Below are positions 41,685 to 51,639 of a DNA stretch of 64,000 bases, piece by piece. The stretch is from Avibacterium avium. GTDB taxonomy: Bacteria; Pseudomonadota; Gammaproteobacteria; Enterobacterales; Pasteurellaceae. Positions within the stretch are counted from its first letter, which is position 1. Each line of letters starts with the position of its first letter. The DNA lies in the NCBI RefSeq assembly GCF_900454535.1, contig NZ_UGSP01000001.1:42501-106500 (forward strand), given 5' to 3'. Both the position numbers and the translations under genes were made by a program. Below the pieces are notes generated by a model, which worked only from the letters and a program-made list of their open reading frames with translations, was not told the DNA's origin and searched no databases.

Positions 41685-42992
41685 TTATGCCGTATGTAAA
41701 TTTAAACTTTCTTGTACGGCATACAAAGGAATATTGATTATCCAATCTTGATGGCGATAATCCGCCATAGAAAAGCGCAGAGCCTGTTTAGGATTATATT
41801 GCTCCACATAAACGCGTAGGCTTTTTGCCTTCAAATTTTCTTCTGCTTTTACTTCAATCGGAATGATCGATTGTTGCAGCTGTATCACAAAATCGACCTC
41901 CGCCGTTCCTTTTTCGGTTGCCCAATAGCATACAGGATTATCCTGTTGAGCAATGAATTGCTGTAATACATATTGTTCGGTCAATGCTCCTTTGAACTCA
42001 CTGAAAATGCGATTGCCTTCAAGTAAGGTGCTGATATCTAAATGGCTTTGCGCAGCTAGCAAGCCAACGTCTAAGCCATATAGCTTGAATGCATTATCTT
42101 GATAGGCTGAAAGCGGTAAATGTGGCTTTTTAATTCGCTGTACACAATGTACTAATCCGCTATCTTTTAGCCATTGCAACGCAATTTCGTAATCTTTGCT
42201 TCTTGCTCCTTTTTGTAGATTGGCATAAAAAAACTTTTTATTTTCCTTTGCTAATTGTTCTGGAATTGATGCCCAAATAGACCGCACTTTTTGTACCGTA
42301 TAGCCGTCTTGAATATGTTTAGAAAAATCTTGCTCATAGGCGATCAGCAAATTACGTTGCACTTCCCTTACAGCATCAAAATTTTGTGTATCAATAAAAG
42401 TTTGCACGGCTTCAGGCATTCCACCAATAAAGTAATATTGTCGTAATAGTTCAATATACCGACTTTTCATTGCAGAAATTAATGCCCAATCTTGCGTTTT
42501 GAGTAATGTAACAAGATCATCTTGCCCCAATGCCAACAAAAATTCGCTAAAGTGCATAGGATACATTGGCATAAAATCCACTTTCCCCACAGGGAAAGAA
42601 ACTTGATGATGTAAGGATACACCAAGTAATGAGCCTGCCGCGATAATATAAAAGTGCGGTGCATTTTCATAAAAATATTTGAGCGATGTTAACGCTTGTG
42701 GGACTTCTTGGATTTCATCAAAAATGAGCAATGTATCTTCTGCTTGAATATCAACACCAGTTTCGATTTTTAAACCTAAAATCAATCGGTTAATATCAAA
42801 ATCACTAGAAAACAGGGTTTTCATTCTTGGATTGTTATCAAAGTTTACATAAGCTACTTTGCTAAAATAATGTTTACCAAAATATTTCATTGCCCAAGTT
42901 TTGCCCACTTGGCGAGCGCCTTGAATAATTAAAGGCTTTCTGTTGGTTTTCGCTTTCCATTTTTCTAAGGCTTGTAAAATCGTGCGTTTCAT
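41685..42992 (-). CDS. AAA ATPase with DUF4143 domain
   Basis: A 435-residue ATPase of the AAA_14/DUF4143 family; its cellular role is not established. Walker A is Q-G-A-R-Q-V-G-K-T near residue 26 and Walker B L-L-I-F-D-E-I-Q near residue 90. The C-terminal DUF4143 part ends in a nuclease-like pattern, A-E-V-D-F-V-I-Q followed by I-P-I-E-V-K-A, resembling the E/D-x-D and E-x-K residues of PD-(D/E)XK enzymes. The start at 42992 has the ribosome site GGGAGA; in-frame codons to 43073 have none. It is a lone gene of accessory type. Confidence 0.82.
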   Translation of the reverse strand: MKRTILQALEKWKAKTNRKPLIIQGARQVGKTWAMKYFGKHYFSKVAYVNFDNNPRMKTLFSSDFDINRLILGLKIETGVDIQAEDTLLIFDEIQEVPQALTSLKYFYENAPHFYIIAAGSLLGVSLHHQVSFPVGKVDFMPMYPMHFSEFLLALGQDDLVTLLKTQDWALISAMKSRYIELLRQYYFIGGMPEAVQTFIDTQNFDAVREVQRNLLIAYEQDFSKHIQDGYTVQKVRSIWASIPEQLAKENKKFFYANLQKGARSKDYEIALQWLKDSGLVHCVQRIKKPHLPLSAYQDNAFKLYGLDVGLLAAQSHLDISTLLEGNRIFSEFKGALTEQYVLQQFIAQQDNPVCYWATEKGTAEVDFVIQLQQSIIPIEVKAEENLKAKSLRVYVEQYNPKQALRFSMADYRHQDWIINIPLYAVQESLNLHTA

Positions 42993-43062
42993 TAAAATTT
43001 TCTCCCTAGCAAGATAGGCTATTTTAAGTAGGTTATGATTTTTTACAAGGAAAAAAGAAGCA

Positions 43063-43094
43063 GAAAAAAACACTTTTTTCTAATGAAAAAGTGT
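43063..43094 (-). terminator. Terminator of the copper chaperone gene
   Basis: On the minus strand ACACTTTTT pairs with AAAAAGTGT around a 7-base loop and is followed by TTTTTTTCTGC, 34 bp after the stop codon. Confidence 0.8.
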
Positions 43095-43127
43095 AATTGA
43101 ACTACATTTTTATAAAGGAATATGTGG

Positions 43128-43538
43128 TTATTTAGTTGCAGCCTCTGCATTTACTTCCACCACCTCCCCATCATCAAAAAACAGCTTGATTGGGAAAATT
43201 TCGCCTTGTTGGATTGGCTGGGTGAGATTGAAAACCATAATGTGTAAGCCACCGCGTTTTAGGCTGATACTTTGCTTGGCGGGGATTTCAATGCCGTTGA
43301 GTGCGTGCATTTTGCCGTTGTGCATTCCGTGTAATTCTAGGCGCGTGGGCTGTTGGCTTTCGGCGAAAAGCAGATTAACAGTTTCATTGCCAGTGTTTTG
43401 CAGCTGCATAAAAATGGCGCTTGGTTGCCCTGCTTTTTCCGTGGGGAAGATTGTGGCTTGGCTCACAACAATTTCCGCTTGGGCTACTAATGGGAAAAGT
43501 GCGGTGCAAATTAAGCCGATTTTTTTCATCGCGTTCAT
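43128..43538 (-). CDS. Periplasmic copper chaperone of the PCuAC family
   Basis: Delivers Cu(I) to cytochrome oxidase or other periplasmic sites in relatives. The start at 43538 has the ribosome site AAGGAGAACCC and begins a signal peptide cleaved near A-Q-A. The mature domain shows the metal-binding residues H-G-M-H-N-G-K-M near residue 75 and the later G-G-L-H-I-M-V-F, the H/M pattern of DUF461. Length 136 from this start. The 48 codons upstream in frame are not protein-like. It is divergent from hflD. Confidence 0.88.
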   Translation of the reverse strand: MNAMKKIGLICTALFPLVAQAEIVVSQATIFPTEKAGQPSAIFMQLQNTGNETVNLLFAESQQPTRLELHGMHNGKMHALNGIEIPAKQSISLKRGGLHIMVFNLTQPIQQGEIFPIKLFFDDGEVVEVNAEAATK

Positions 43539-43818
43539 TGGGTTCTCCTTTTTATTAAAATAGATTGAAATAAAACCGCCACAGTACAGGGCTGTGGCTT
43601 GTTTAGAATAACTAAACTTTACCACATTCACCTTTTTCTCACAAAAACTAGCCGCCAGCTCAAATGCAAAATAAATTATCAACAGACCCTAGCAAGGGTT
43701 TGTCATTTTGCTTTCATTTGTTGTTTGCCTTTTAAAGCAAGGCGAAAAATGCTATATTGCCCCAGTTTTTGAGAGATTCTCGCCCACATAACGATTTTCA
43801 TACAACATTCATAGCAAA

Positions 43819-44430
43819 ATGGCAGATTATTACGACATCACCCTTGCCCTTGCTGGTGTATGCCAAGCGGCTACGCTAGTGAAACAATTCGCTCATCACG
43901 GCAGTGCCGATAATTCGGCTTTCAACGCCAGCCTACAAAGCTTATTACAAACTTCGCCCGAAAATACCTTAGCAGTTTATGGTGGCAATGCGGCAAACTT
44001 AAAATTAGGCTTGCAAACCTTGATGGAACAGCTAAATGGCAGAGATGCAGAGCTAACGCGCTACTGGGTAAGCTTGCTGGCGTTGGAAGGCAAGCTGAGT
44101 AAATCGCCAAAAGCAAAGGCGGAATTGGCGCAACGCATCGCCTATTTGCCTTCACAGCTCAATTTTTATGATTTACTTGACGAGCAGATGATAAGCAATC
44201 TTGCCAGCATTTATGTGGACGTCATCAGCCCGCTCGGTAGCCGTATTCAGGTGCTTGGCGCGCCAGATTATTTGCAACAACAAGGCATTCAGCACCGTAT
44301 TCGTGCAAGTCTGTTAGCTGGCATTCGCTCGGCGGTACTATGGCGTCAAGTGGGTGGCAAAAAATACCAGTTTCTTTTTTCCCGTGGCAAAATCGCCACA
44401 ACGGCACAACAAATTTACTCAACCCTTTAG
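43819..44430 (+). CDS. hflD: High-frequency lysogenization protein HflD homolog
   Basis: A 203-residue, mostly helical protein. In E. coli HflD affects lambda CII stability and lies, as here, directly before purB. It begins [17 protein letters not shown], and has [10 protein letters not shown] and the C-terminal [21 protein letters not shown]. purB starts 12 bp downstream with the ribosome site TTTAGGAGTT. mnmA, which often precedes it, is not in front of it here. Confidence 0.92.
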   Translation: MADYYDITLALAGVCQAATLVKQFAHHGSADNSAFNASLQSLLQTSPENTLAVYGGNAANLKLGLQTLMEQLNGRDAELTRYWVSLLALEGKLSKSPKAKAELAQRIAYLPSQLNFYDLLDEQMISNLASIYVDVISPLGSRIQVLGAPDYLQQQGIQHRIRASLLAGIRSAVLWRQVGGKKYQFLFSRGKIATTAQQIYSTL

Positions 44431-45810
<1,380 letters not shown>

Positions 45811-45823
45811 TGCGCTAAAAAAT

Positions 45824-45869
45824 AAGTGCGGTGGAAAATCTCGACATTTTTCACCGCACTTTTGTTTTT
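45824..45869. terminator. Terminator between purB and cysE built from inverted uptake signals
   Basis: AAGTGCGGT pairs with ACCGCACTT, extended by AAAA / TTTT inside, and is followed by TTGTTTTT. It lies between convergent purB and cysE. Confidence 0.85.
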
Positions 45870-45888
45870 ATTCTGTAAAAAGCAGAAA

Positions 45889-46686
45889 TTAGATATTTAC
45901 ATTGAATTTATCGTCAATAAAGCATTGATTCATTTCAAAAGCTGGCTTAGCGGCTTTGTCTTTGCCGATGGTTTTTGCTGGTACGCCGGCAACCGTGGTA
46001 TATTCAGGCACAGTTTGTAGCACCACAGAGTTTGCGCCAATTTTGGCATAGCGTCCGATTTCGATATTACCGAGAATTTTCGCGCCTGCGCCAATCATCA
46101 CCCCCTCACGCACTTTCGGGTGGCGGTCGCCAGATTCTTTTCCTGTTCCGCCAAGAGTAACGCCTTGCAAAATGGATACATCATTTTCAATCACTGAGGT
46201 TTCGCCCACCACAATGCCTGTTGCGTGGTCGAACATAATGCCACAGCCAATTTTTGCCGCAGGGTGAATATCCACATCAAAGGCAACGGAAATTTCATTT
46301 TGCAAATAAATGGCCAGCGCCTTGCGGTTACGCTGCCATAAATAATGGGTTATGCGGTAGCTTTGTAAGGCGTGAAAGCCTTTTAAATAAAGCAACGGCG
46401 TTGTCCATAATTCCACCGCAGGATCTCGTTGGCGCACCGCACGAATATCGCAAGCAGCGCTACCGATAATATCCGGCTCAACTTGATAGGCTTCTTCAAT
46501 AATTTCACGCAGGGCAATGGCTGGCATAATGGGATTGGCTAATTTATTCGCCAAAATATAGCTCAACGCATTGCCAAGGTTTTGATGTTTAAGAATGGTG
46601 GAATGAAAAAAGCTGGCGAGCATTGGCTCACATTCTGCTAATTCTTTCGCTTCTTGACGGAGTAATTTCCAAACTTCAGCAGGCAT
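45889..46686 (-). CDS. cysE: Serine O-acetyltransferase
   Basis: Makes O-acetylserine from serine and acetyl-CoA, the first step of cysteine synthesis, and binds CysK in the cysteine synthase complex. The N-terminal helical domain contains C-E-P-M-L-A-S-F-F-H; the left-handed beta-helix carries hexapeptide repeats and the catalytic D-I-H-P-A-A-K-I-G and D-H-A-T-G segments. The start at 46686 (MPAEVWKLL) has the ribosome site AAAGGAGAA and follows the gpsA stop by one base; a start at 46713 is in frame but inside gpsA. Length 265. The C-terminus ends in isoleucine (N-V-N-I), as needed to dock into CysK. Confidence 0.95.
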   Translation of the reverse strand: MPAEVWKLLRQEAKELAECEPMLASFFHSTILKHQNLGNALSYILANKLANPIMPAIALREIIEEAYQVEPDIIGSAACDIRAVRQRDPAVELWTTPLLYLKGFHALQSYRITHYLWQRNRKALAIYLQNEISVAFDVDIHPAAKIGCGIMFDHATGIVVGETSVIENDVSILQGVTLGGTGKESGDRHPKVREGVMIGAGAKILGNIEIGRYAKIGANSVVLQTVPEYTTVAGVPAKTIGKDKAAKPAFEMNQCFIDDKFNVNI

Positions 46687-46687
46687 T

Positions 46688-47701
46688 TTATTCTCCTTTG
46701 CGCTCACGTCCAAGCAGGCTTAATGCCACATCTTGCGCATTTTTACCGCAGAATAACACTTGGTAAATTTGTTCGGTAATCGGCATTTCTACCCCGTGGT
46801 GCTGGGCGAGTAAATAGGCTTCTTTGGTGTTGTAGAACCCTTCCACCACTTGTCCAATTTCAGCCAAGGCTTCTTCGGCATTTTTGCCTTGCCCAAGCAT
46901 TAAACCAAAACGGCGGTTACGCGATTGGTTGTCGGTACAAGTTAGCACTAAATCACCTAAGCCAGACATTCCCATAAAGGTGTTCGGATTTGCCCCAAGG
47001 GCTTCACCTAATCGGCTGATTTCCGCCAAGCCTCGGGTAATCAAGGCGGTGCGTGCGTTGGCGCCAAAGCCCATACCATCAGACATTCCAGCCCCAATGG
47101 CGATCACGTTTTTAATCGCGCCACCAAGCTGAACGCCGATCATATCCTGATTAATATAAACACGGAAATGCTTACTGCAATGAATACGCGCCTGAAACTC
47201 TTCCGCGAAAGCCTGATCGTGTGAAGCCAGCGCTATCGCCGTAGGCAATCCTGCCGCCAGCTCTTTCGCAAAAGTTGGGCCAGAAAGTACCGCAAGGGGA
47301 TATTGCGTGCCAAGTTTTTCTTCCACCACTTGTTGCAATAAACGCCCTGTATCACGCTCTAAACCTTTGGTTGCCCATACAATGCGGTGATGTGGTTGCA
47401 AGTGCGGTCGGATTTTTTGTAAAACTTCGCCAAAAACGTGGCTTGGTACAACAATTAATAAATCGTGCGATCTTTGTACCGCACTTGCAAGATCGCTTTC
47501 GATTTCAAGCGCACTTGGAAAAGGGATATTCGGTAAAAAAGCTTGGTTGCAACGTTCTTCATTTAAGCGTTGCATATGTACGGGATCGTGTCCCCAAAGA
47601 TAAGTCGGCGAACCATTGCGAGAAAAGCTGATGGCCAGCGCCGTGCCGTAAGATCCTGCGCCAATCACGGTAATGGGTGAATTTGAGATGTTGTTGTGCA
47701 T
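46688..47701 (-). CDS. gpsA: Glycerol-3-phosphate dehydrogenase [NAD(P)+]
   Basis: Reduces dihydroxyacetone phosphate to sn-glycerol 3-phosphate, the backbone of phospholipids. The N-terminal Rossmann motif [10 protein letters not shown] lies near residue 15, the catalytic lysine segment [13 protein letters not shown] near residue 195, and [10 protein letters not shown] near residue 250. Length 337. It is followed within one base by cysE. In many relatives secB comes directly before it, but here an inserted segment separates them. Confidence 0.97.
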   Translation of the reverse strand: MHNNISNSPITVIGAGSYGTALAISFSRNGSPTYLWGHDPVHMQRLNEERCNQAFLPNIPFPSALEIESDLASAVQRSHDLLIVVPSHVFGEVLQKIRPHLQPHHRIVWATKGLERDTGRLLQQVVEEKLGTQYPLAVLSGPTFAKELAAGLPTAIALASHDQAFAEEFQARIHCSKHFRVYINQDMIGVQLGGAIKNVIAIGAGMSDGMGFGANARTALITRGLAEISRLGEALGANPNTFMGMSGLGDLVLTCTDNQSRNRRFGLMLGQGKNAEEALAEIGQVVEGFYNTKEAYLLAQHHGVEMPITEQIYQVLFCGKNAQDVALSLLGRERKGE

Positions 47702-47846
47702 TAATAATCCCCATAATGAAAATAAAGGTGAATCACACTCACTATTAATGCCTTGAGTTTAACCTACTTGAATTAGACTGAAAATAGAATTTTCACAGAA
47801 GTGAGTTAGTGGCAGGGTGCTACATAAAGTAGTTGGATAGATTACC

Positions 47847-47877
47847 TTGCCAAATTGTATCTTATAGAATACAATTT
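47847..47877 (+). promoter_or_regulatory. Promoter and operator of the toxin-antitoxin module
   Basis: A perfect inverted repeat, AAATTGTAT (47852-47860) and ATACAATTT (47869-47877), is separated by 8 bp. It overlaps a promoter, TTGCCA (47847-47852) and TACAAT (47870-47875), with a 17-bp spacer. This is the arrangement expected for an operator bound by a helix-turn-helix antitoxin that represses its own operon. Confidence 0.7.
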
Positions 47878-47892
47878 AAAAAGGAGGTGAGT

Positions 47893-48190
47893 ATGGAAAA
47901 AATAAATGAAATAAGAACAACAGCTGAATTTGACCATTGGCTAATGAATTTAAAAAAATCGCATAGCAAAAATGGCAATTATCAAGCGAATAGAGCGAGC
48001 CGAGCGAGGAAATTTCGGTGATCATAAATCATTAGGTGGTGGGCTTTATGAAATGCGAATAGCAACAGGAGCAGGTTATCGTGTTTATTACATTCAAGAT
48101 GGCAATACCTTATATTTTTTGTTGTGTGGTGGCGATAAATCAACACAACAGGCAGATATTAACAAAGCAAGAATGATGATCGAGGATTAA
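47893..48190 (+). pseudogene. RelE/HigB-type toxin gene with a frameshift
   Basis: The product matches the short RelE/HigB toxins (about 98 residues) if two frames are joined. Frame 1 starts at 47893 with an excellent ribosome site (AAGGAGGTGA) and reads MEKINEIRTTAEFDHWLMNLKK; frame 2 takes over near 47970 and reads I-E-R-A-E-R-G-N-F-G-D, Y-E-M-R-I, G-A-G-Y-R-V-Y-Y, L-L-C-G-G-D-K-S-T-Q, the family core. Removing one A from the AAAAA at 47968-47972 or the A7 run at 47952-47958 restores one frame of exactly the family length. An ATG at 47972 opens frame 2 but would lack the first helices. Either the toxin is dead or it is made by slippage at a run of A. Confidence 0.8.
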
Positions 48191-48194
48191 CATA

Positions 48195-48497
48195 ATGAAA
48201 TTAAAAGCAAATATTAAAACAAGTCATTTTGACGCAGCAAAATACCTTACTACGGAAGAAGATATACAGGCTTATTTAGCTGAAACCCTAAAAAGTGGAG
48301 ATCAAGAAGAATTTTTAACCGCACTTTCAACAGTCGCAAAAGCAAGAGGAATGACGGAGCTGGCTAAACAAACGGGTTTAGGGCGTGAAAGTCTGTATAA
48401 AACCCTATCTAAAGGCAGTAAACCGAGATTTGAAACCATACAAAAAATTCTCGCGGCGTTTAATTTGGAACTTGTGCCAACAATTAAAGTGCGGTGA
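48195..48497 (+). CDS. Antitoxin of the HigA-like addiction-module family
   Basis: A 100-residue antidote protein. The N-terminal part contains F-D-A-A-K-Y-L-T-T-E-E-D-I-Q-A-Y-L, typical of the putative addiction-module antidote family. The helix-turn-helix is E-L-A-K-Q-T-G-L-G-R-E-S-L-Y-K-T-L near residues 55-72, and the end F-E-T-I-Q-K-I-L-A-A-F-N-L-E-L follows. It starts 4 bp after the toxin stop. It is intact, unlike the toxin. Toxin-first order is usual for this family. An uptake signal overlaps its end (48486). Confidence 0.88.
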   Translation: MKLKANIKTSHFDAAKYLTTEEDIQAYLAETLKSGDQEEFLTALSTVAKARGMTELAKQTGLGRESLYKTLSKGSKPRFETIQKILAAFNLELVPTIKVR

Positions 48498-48545
48498 TTT
48501 TTTATCTGATTATTTTTACATAACCAATCGCATAATATAGCTAAC

Positions 48546-48890
48546 AAATCTCCCCTAACCCCTCTTTACTAAAGAGGGGGATTTCTTGGGACATTATTTA
48601 CATTTTTATGTGGATAGGTAGAGTGAGGATTCAGCTCATCAAATCAGGTCATCAAAGGGAATAAATTACATTAAATGATGGGCTAAAGCCCATCCTACGT
48701 TTTGTTGTGGTGGGCATATATTTCTGGCGGACACATCGGTCCGCCACTACATTTTTGCGATGATAAATTCGATGACGCAGAAAAGTGCGGTGGATTTTTC
48801 TGGATTTTTGGCTTTATTGTTTTTGCTTGAGATCTTAAATACGAGTTGAGCTGATCCCCCTCTTTAGTAAAGAGGGGTTAGGGGAGATTT
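48546..48890. repeat. 345-bp MITE-like composite repeat with inverted ends
   Basis: No gene is found in this stretch. Its left end (48546-48584) and right end (48854-48890) are inverted copies of about 35 bp, AAATCTCCCCTAACCCC and GGGGTTAGGGGAGATTT at the outer edges, and each end also folds on itself (CTCTTTACTAAAGAG). Inside are two further palindromes, ATGGGCTAAAGCCCAT (48684-48699) and GGCGGACACATCGGTCCGCC, and one exact uptake signal. No target duplication is apparent at the edges. The same modules form the array at 58.1-58.9 kb. Confidence 0.8.
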
Positions 48891-48920
48891 GGAAAGCAGA
48901 GAAGATTTGGAAATTTATAT

Positions 48921-48947
48921 AAAAAAGTGGGCATTTCGCCCACTTTT
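48921..48947 (-). terminator. Terminator of secB
   Basis: On the minus strand AAAAGTGGGC pairs with GCCCACTTTT around a 5-base loop and is followed by a run of T, 5 bp after the secB stop. Its presence ends the transcript before the inserted element and gpsA. Confidence 0.85.
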
Positions 48948-48951
48948 CTGA

Positions 48952-49464
48952 TTAATTCACGGTTTCTGGTTGCTCGCTTTGTGCTTGCTCCGCTTGTTGG
49001 CGCTCTAGATATTCCATAAAGAGTGCATCAAAGTTTACTGGAGAAAGATTTAATGGCGGGAATGTGCCGCGGTTTACAAGGCTGGCAATTAATTCACGCG
49101 CATAAGGGAAAAGCATATTTGGGCATTGTGAGGTTAAGCAATGGGCAAGTTGAACCCCTTCAAGACCACTCACAGTAAACACGCCTGCTTGTTTTACTTC
49201 ACAAATAAATGCTACATCACCGCTTTCTTCAAGGGTGGTTTCGGTGGAAATGTTTAAACATACTTCATAAAGATCTTCACCCAATTCAACCACTTCTGTG
49301 TTTAAATCGAAAGAAAGTTGTGGTTTCCACTCTTGTTGGAAAATATGTGGAAGATTTGGTGCTTCAAAAGACACATCTTTCACATAAATACGTTGAATTT
49401 GTAATACCGCTTCTGTTGCTTGCTCTTGTTCTTGCGCTGCAACTTCTTGATTTTGGTCAGTCAT
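48952..49464 (-). CDS. secB: Protein-export chaperone SecB
   Basis: Cytoplasmic chaperone that keeps presecretory proteins unfolded and hands them to SecA. The core [16 protein letters not shown] and the later [18 protein letters not shown] are family signatures. The N-terminal ~20 residues and the C-terminal tail are rich in Q and E. Length 170 against 155 in E. coli. It follows the rhodanese gene, as in E. coli, where grxC lies between; grxC is absent here. Confidence 0.96.
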   Translation of the reverse strand: MTDQNQEVAAQEQEQATEAVLQIQRIYVKDVSFEAPNLPHIFQQEWKPQLSFDLNTEVVELGEDLYEVCLNISTETTLEESGDVAFICEVKQAGVFTVSGLEGVQLAHCLTSQCPNMLFPYARELIASLVNRGTFPPLNLSPVNFDALFMEYLERQQAEQAQSEQPETVN

Positions 49465-49482
49465 TTTCTATTCCTCTGTGAG

Positions 49483-49929
49483 TTATTTATCTTTTTTCAC
49501 TAATGGCAAATTCGCTGAACGCCAACCTGCAATCCCTTCTTTTAATGCGTACACTTCGCTAAATCCGTGTTTAGCCAAAAGCTCTGCGGACGCGCCAGCT
49601 GCCATTCCTGTGGCACAAACCACCACAACAGGCTTGTCTTTATGCTGTTCAATTTTACCAATATTTTGATTTTTAATTTCGCTTGGTAGTAAATGAATGC
49701 TGTGAATAATATGCCCACGTTCAAATTCATCAAGGGTGCGCACATCGATCACGGTGGCATCTTTATTATTCATTAAACTAACCAATTCCGCATTCTCAAT
49801 GGTTTTCACTTTGGTGGTGAATGCTTTGAAATAGGTATAAATAACGAGAAAAAATACGGCTATCCAAGAAATAACCATTAATGTGTGATTTTTGGCAAAA
49901 GCGGTTGCCATCGGTAGAAATTCTTGCAT
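49483..49929 (-). CDS. Rhodanese-like domain protein (YibN-like)
   Basis: A 148-residue membrane-anchored single-domain rhodanese. One transmembrane helix at about residues 17-35 is followed by the rhodanese fold; the active-site cysteine is in V-C-A-T-G-M-A-A-G-A-S near residue 108. The loop A-T-G-M-A-A is shorter in basic residues than in thiosulfate sulfurtransferases, so the sulfur donor is unclear. It lies 18 bp before secB; the E. coli counterpart yibN holds the same place. Confidence 0.88.
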   Translation of the reverse strand: MQEFLPMATAFAKNHTLMVISWIAVFFLVIYTYFKAFTTKVKTIENAELVSLMNNKDATVIDVRTLDEFERGHIIHSIHLLPSEIKNQNIGKIEQHKDKPVVVVCATGMAAGASAELLAKHGFSEVYALKEGIAGWRSANLPLVKKDK

Positions 49930-50206
49930 TTTACTCTCTATTGTTTTAGTTCAAAATAAAGGTTTAAGTATAACCGCACTTTATTGATCTTTCAAAGGAA
50001 GTCTGTGAAATTCCTGTGTCGTTATTCAATAATTTATTCTAAATCAAGAGATAAACAAAAATAGTTAGCGGAAATATAGCGATAATGACGCTTTATTGCT
50101 ATATTAGCGCCCGATTATAGGGGTATCCCTTTATGTGGACATTTTCTTTTGGCTATTCTCAAAAAGAAAATCATTTTATCTTTTATCATTTATAAGAGGT
50201 TCTATT

Positions 50207-51520
50207 ATGTTTTTTCTCCAATTTGCCATCGTATTGGTGTGCATTTTGATTGGTGCGCGCATTGGCGGTATCGGCTTGGGGGTAATGGGCGGCGCAGGGC
50301 TTGCCATTCTCTCTTTCGGCTTTGGTTTACAACCAGCGGGCTTACCAATCAATGTAATGTTAATGATTATGGCGGTAGTTTCTGCAGCGGCAGCAATGCA
50401 AGCGGCAGGCGGTTTAGATTATATGATCAAAATTGCTACCAACATTTTGCGTAAACACCCGAAATACATCACCTTTATTGCGCCAGCAGTAACTTGGACA
50501 TTCACCGTATTAGCAGGAACAGGCCACGTTGCCTATTCTGTATTACCTGTGATTGCTGAAGTAAGCCGCCACAACGGCGTGCGTCCTGAGCGTCCACTTT
50601 CAATGGCGGTAATTGCATCACAATTTGCTATCGTTGCTAGCCCAATCGCTGCGGCAGTGGTGGCGGTAGTAGCCTATCTTGAACCACAAGGCATTCACCT
50701 TGGCGATGTATTAATGGTAACAATGCCATCAACCATTTTAGGTTTAGCAGTGGCTTGTATTTTCGTCAATAAAATGGGTAAAGAATTAAAAGATGACCCG
50801 AATTATCAACGTTTATTACAAGATCCTGAGTATGTAAAAGAAAACCACACTGACGTAAACCCAGATAACATTCAATTAAAACCAACAGCAAAATTGTCTG
50901 TGGGATTATTCCTATTTGGTGCATTACTTGTGGTATTAATGGGGGCATTCCCAAGCCTACGCCCAGCCTTTGACGGCAAAGCAATGGGAATGGCACACAC
51001 TATCGAAATCGTAATGCTTACCGTGGGTGCATTAATCATCTTAACTTGTAAACCAAACGGCAACGCCATTACACAGGGTTCCGTATTCCACGCGGGTATG
51101 CGTGCGGTTATCGCCATTTTTGGTATTGCGTGGTTAGGTGATACCTTAATGCAAGCCCATATGACCGAAGTGAAAGACACCGTGAAAGTGTTGGTAGAAA
51201 CCGCACCTTGGACATTCGCCATCGCCTTATTTGTGCTTTCTGTGTTAGTAAATAGCCAAGGGGCAACGGTTGCCACTCTTTTCCCTGTAGGGATCGCACT
51301 CGGCATTCCTGCCCCAGTATTAATCGGTGTGTTTGTTGCGGTAAACGGTTACTTCTTCATTCCAAACTACGGCCCAATCATTGCGTCCATTGACTTTGAT
51401 ACCACAGGCACAACCCGCATCGGTAAATACATTTTCAACCACAGCTTTATGCTCCCAGGCTTATTAAGTATGGCATTTAGCTTGGCATTCGGTTTATTAT
51501 TCGCCAATATTTTATTGTAA
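50207..51520 (+). CDS. dcuB: Anaerobic C4-dicarboxylate transporter, DcuA/DcuB family
   Basis: Inner-membrane exchanger for fumarate, succinate, malate and aspartate, used in anaerobic fumarate respiration. The start at 50207 (ribosome site AAGAGGT) gives 437 residues beginning [21 protein letters not shown]; 24 in-frame codons upstream are not conserved. About ten to twelve helices are seen. Conserved stretches include [31 protein letters not shown] and F-N-H-S-F-M-L-P-G. By eye it shares features with both DcuA and DcuB, so the symbol follows the usual Pasteurellaceae naming. Confidence 0.85.
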   Translation: MFFLQFAIVLVCILIGARIGGIGLGVMGGAGLAILSFGFGLQPAGLPINVMLMIMAVVSAAAAMQAAGGLDYMIKIATNILRKHPKYITFIAPAVTWTFTVLAGTGHVAYSVLPVIAEVSRHNGVRPERPLSMAVIASQFAIVASPIAAAVVAVVAYLEPQGIHLGDVLMVTMPSTILGLAVACIFVNKMGKELKDDPNYQRLLQDPEYVKENHTDVNPDNIQLKPTAKLSVGLFLFGALLVVLMGAFPSLRPAFDGKAMGMAHTIEIVMLTVGALIILTCKPNGNAITQGSVFHAGMRAVIAIFGIAWLGDTLMQAHMTEVKDTVKVLVETAPWTFAIALFVLSVLVNSQGATVATLFPVGIALGIPAPVLIGVFVAVNGYFFIPNYGPIIASIDFDTTGTTRIGKYIFNHSFMLPGLLSMAFSLAFGLLFANILL

Positions 51521-51543
51521 ATTTAGACCGCACTTTCCTTTCT

Positions 51544-51575
51544 AAACTGAGCGACATCATCGCTCAGTTTTTTTA
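51544..51575 (+). terminator. Terminator of the dcu gene
   Basis: AAACTGAGCG pairs with CGCTCAGTTT around the loop ACATCAT and is followed by TTTTATC, shortly after an uptake signal (51529). Confidence 0.92.
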
Positions 51576-51639
51576 TCTAGCATTCCCCCGTAAACTTCCG
51601 CATAATATCGCCACTTGACCTAACAAAAGGAAAATCACA

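Noticed and set aside
47952-47958. Programmed -1 frameshift at A-AAA-AAA in the toxin gene
   Set aside because: The heptamer is in the right phase for a -1 slip, but the downstream toxin half is in the +1 frame, so a -1 slip leads to the wrong frame. Transcript slippage or mutation remain.
48546-48890. CRISPR array or insertion sequence at the repeat element
   Set aside because: The repeats are inverted and palindromic without unique spacers of even length, and no transposase gene is present.
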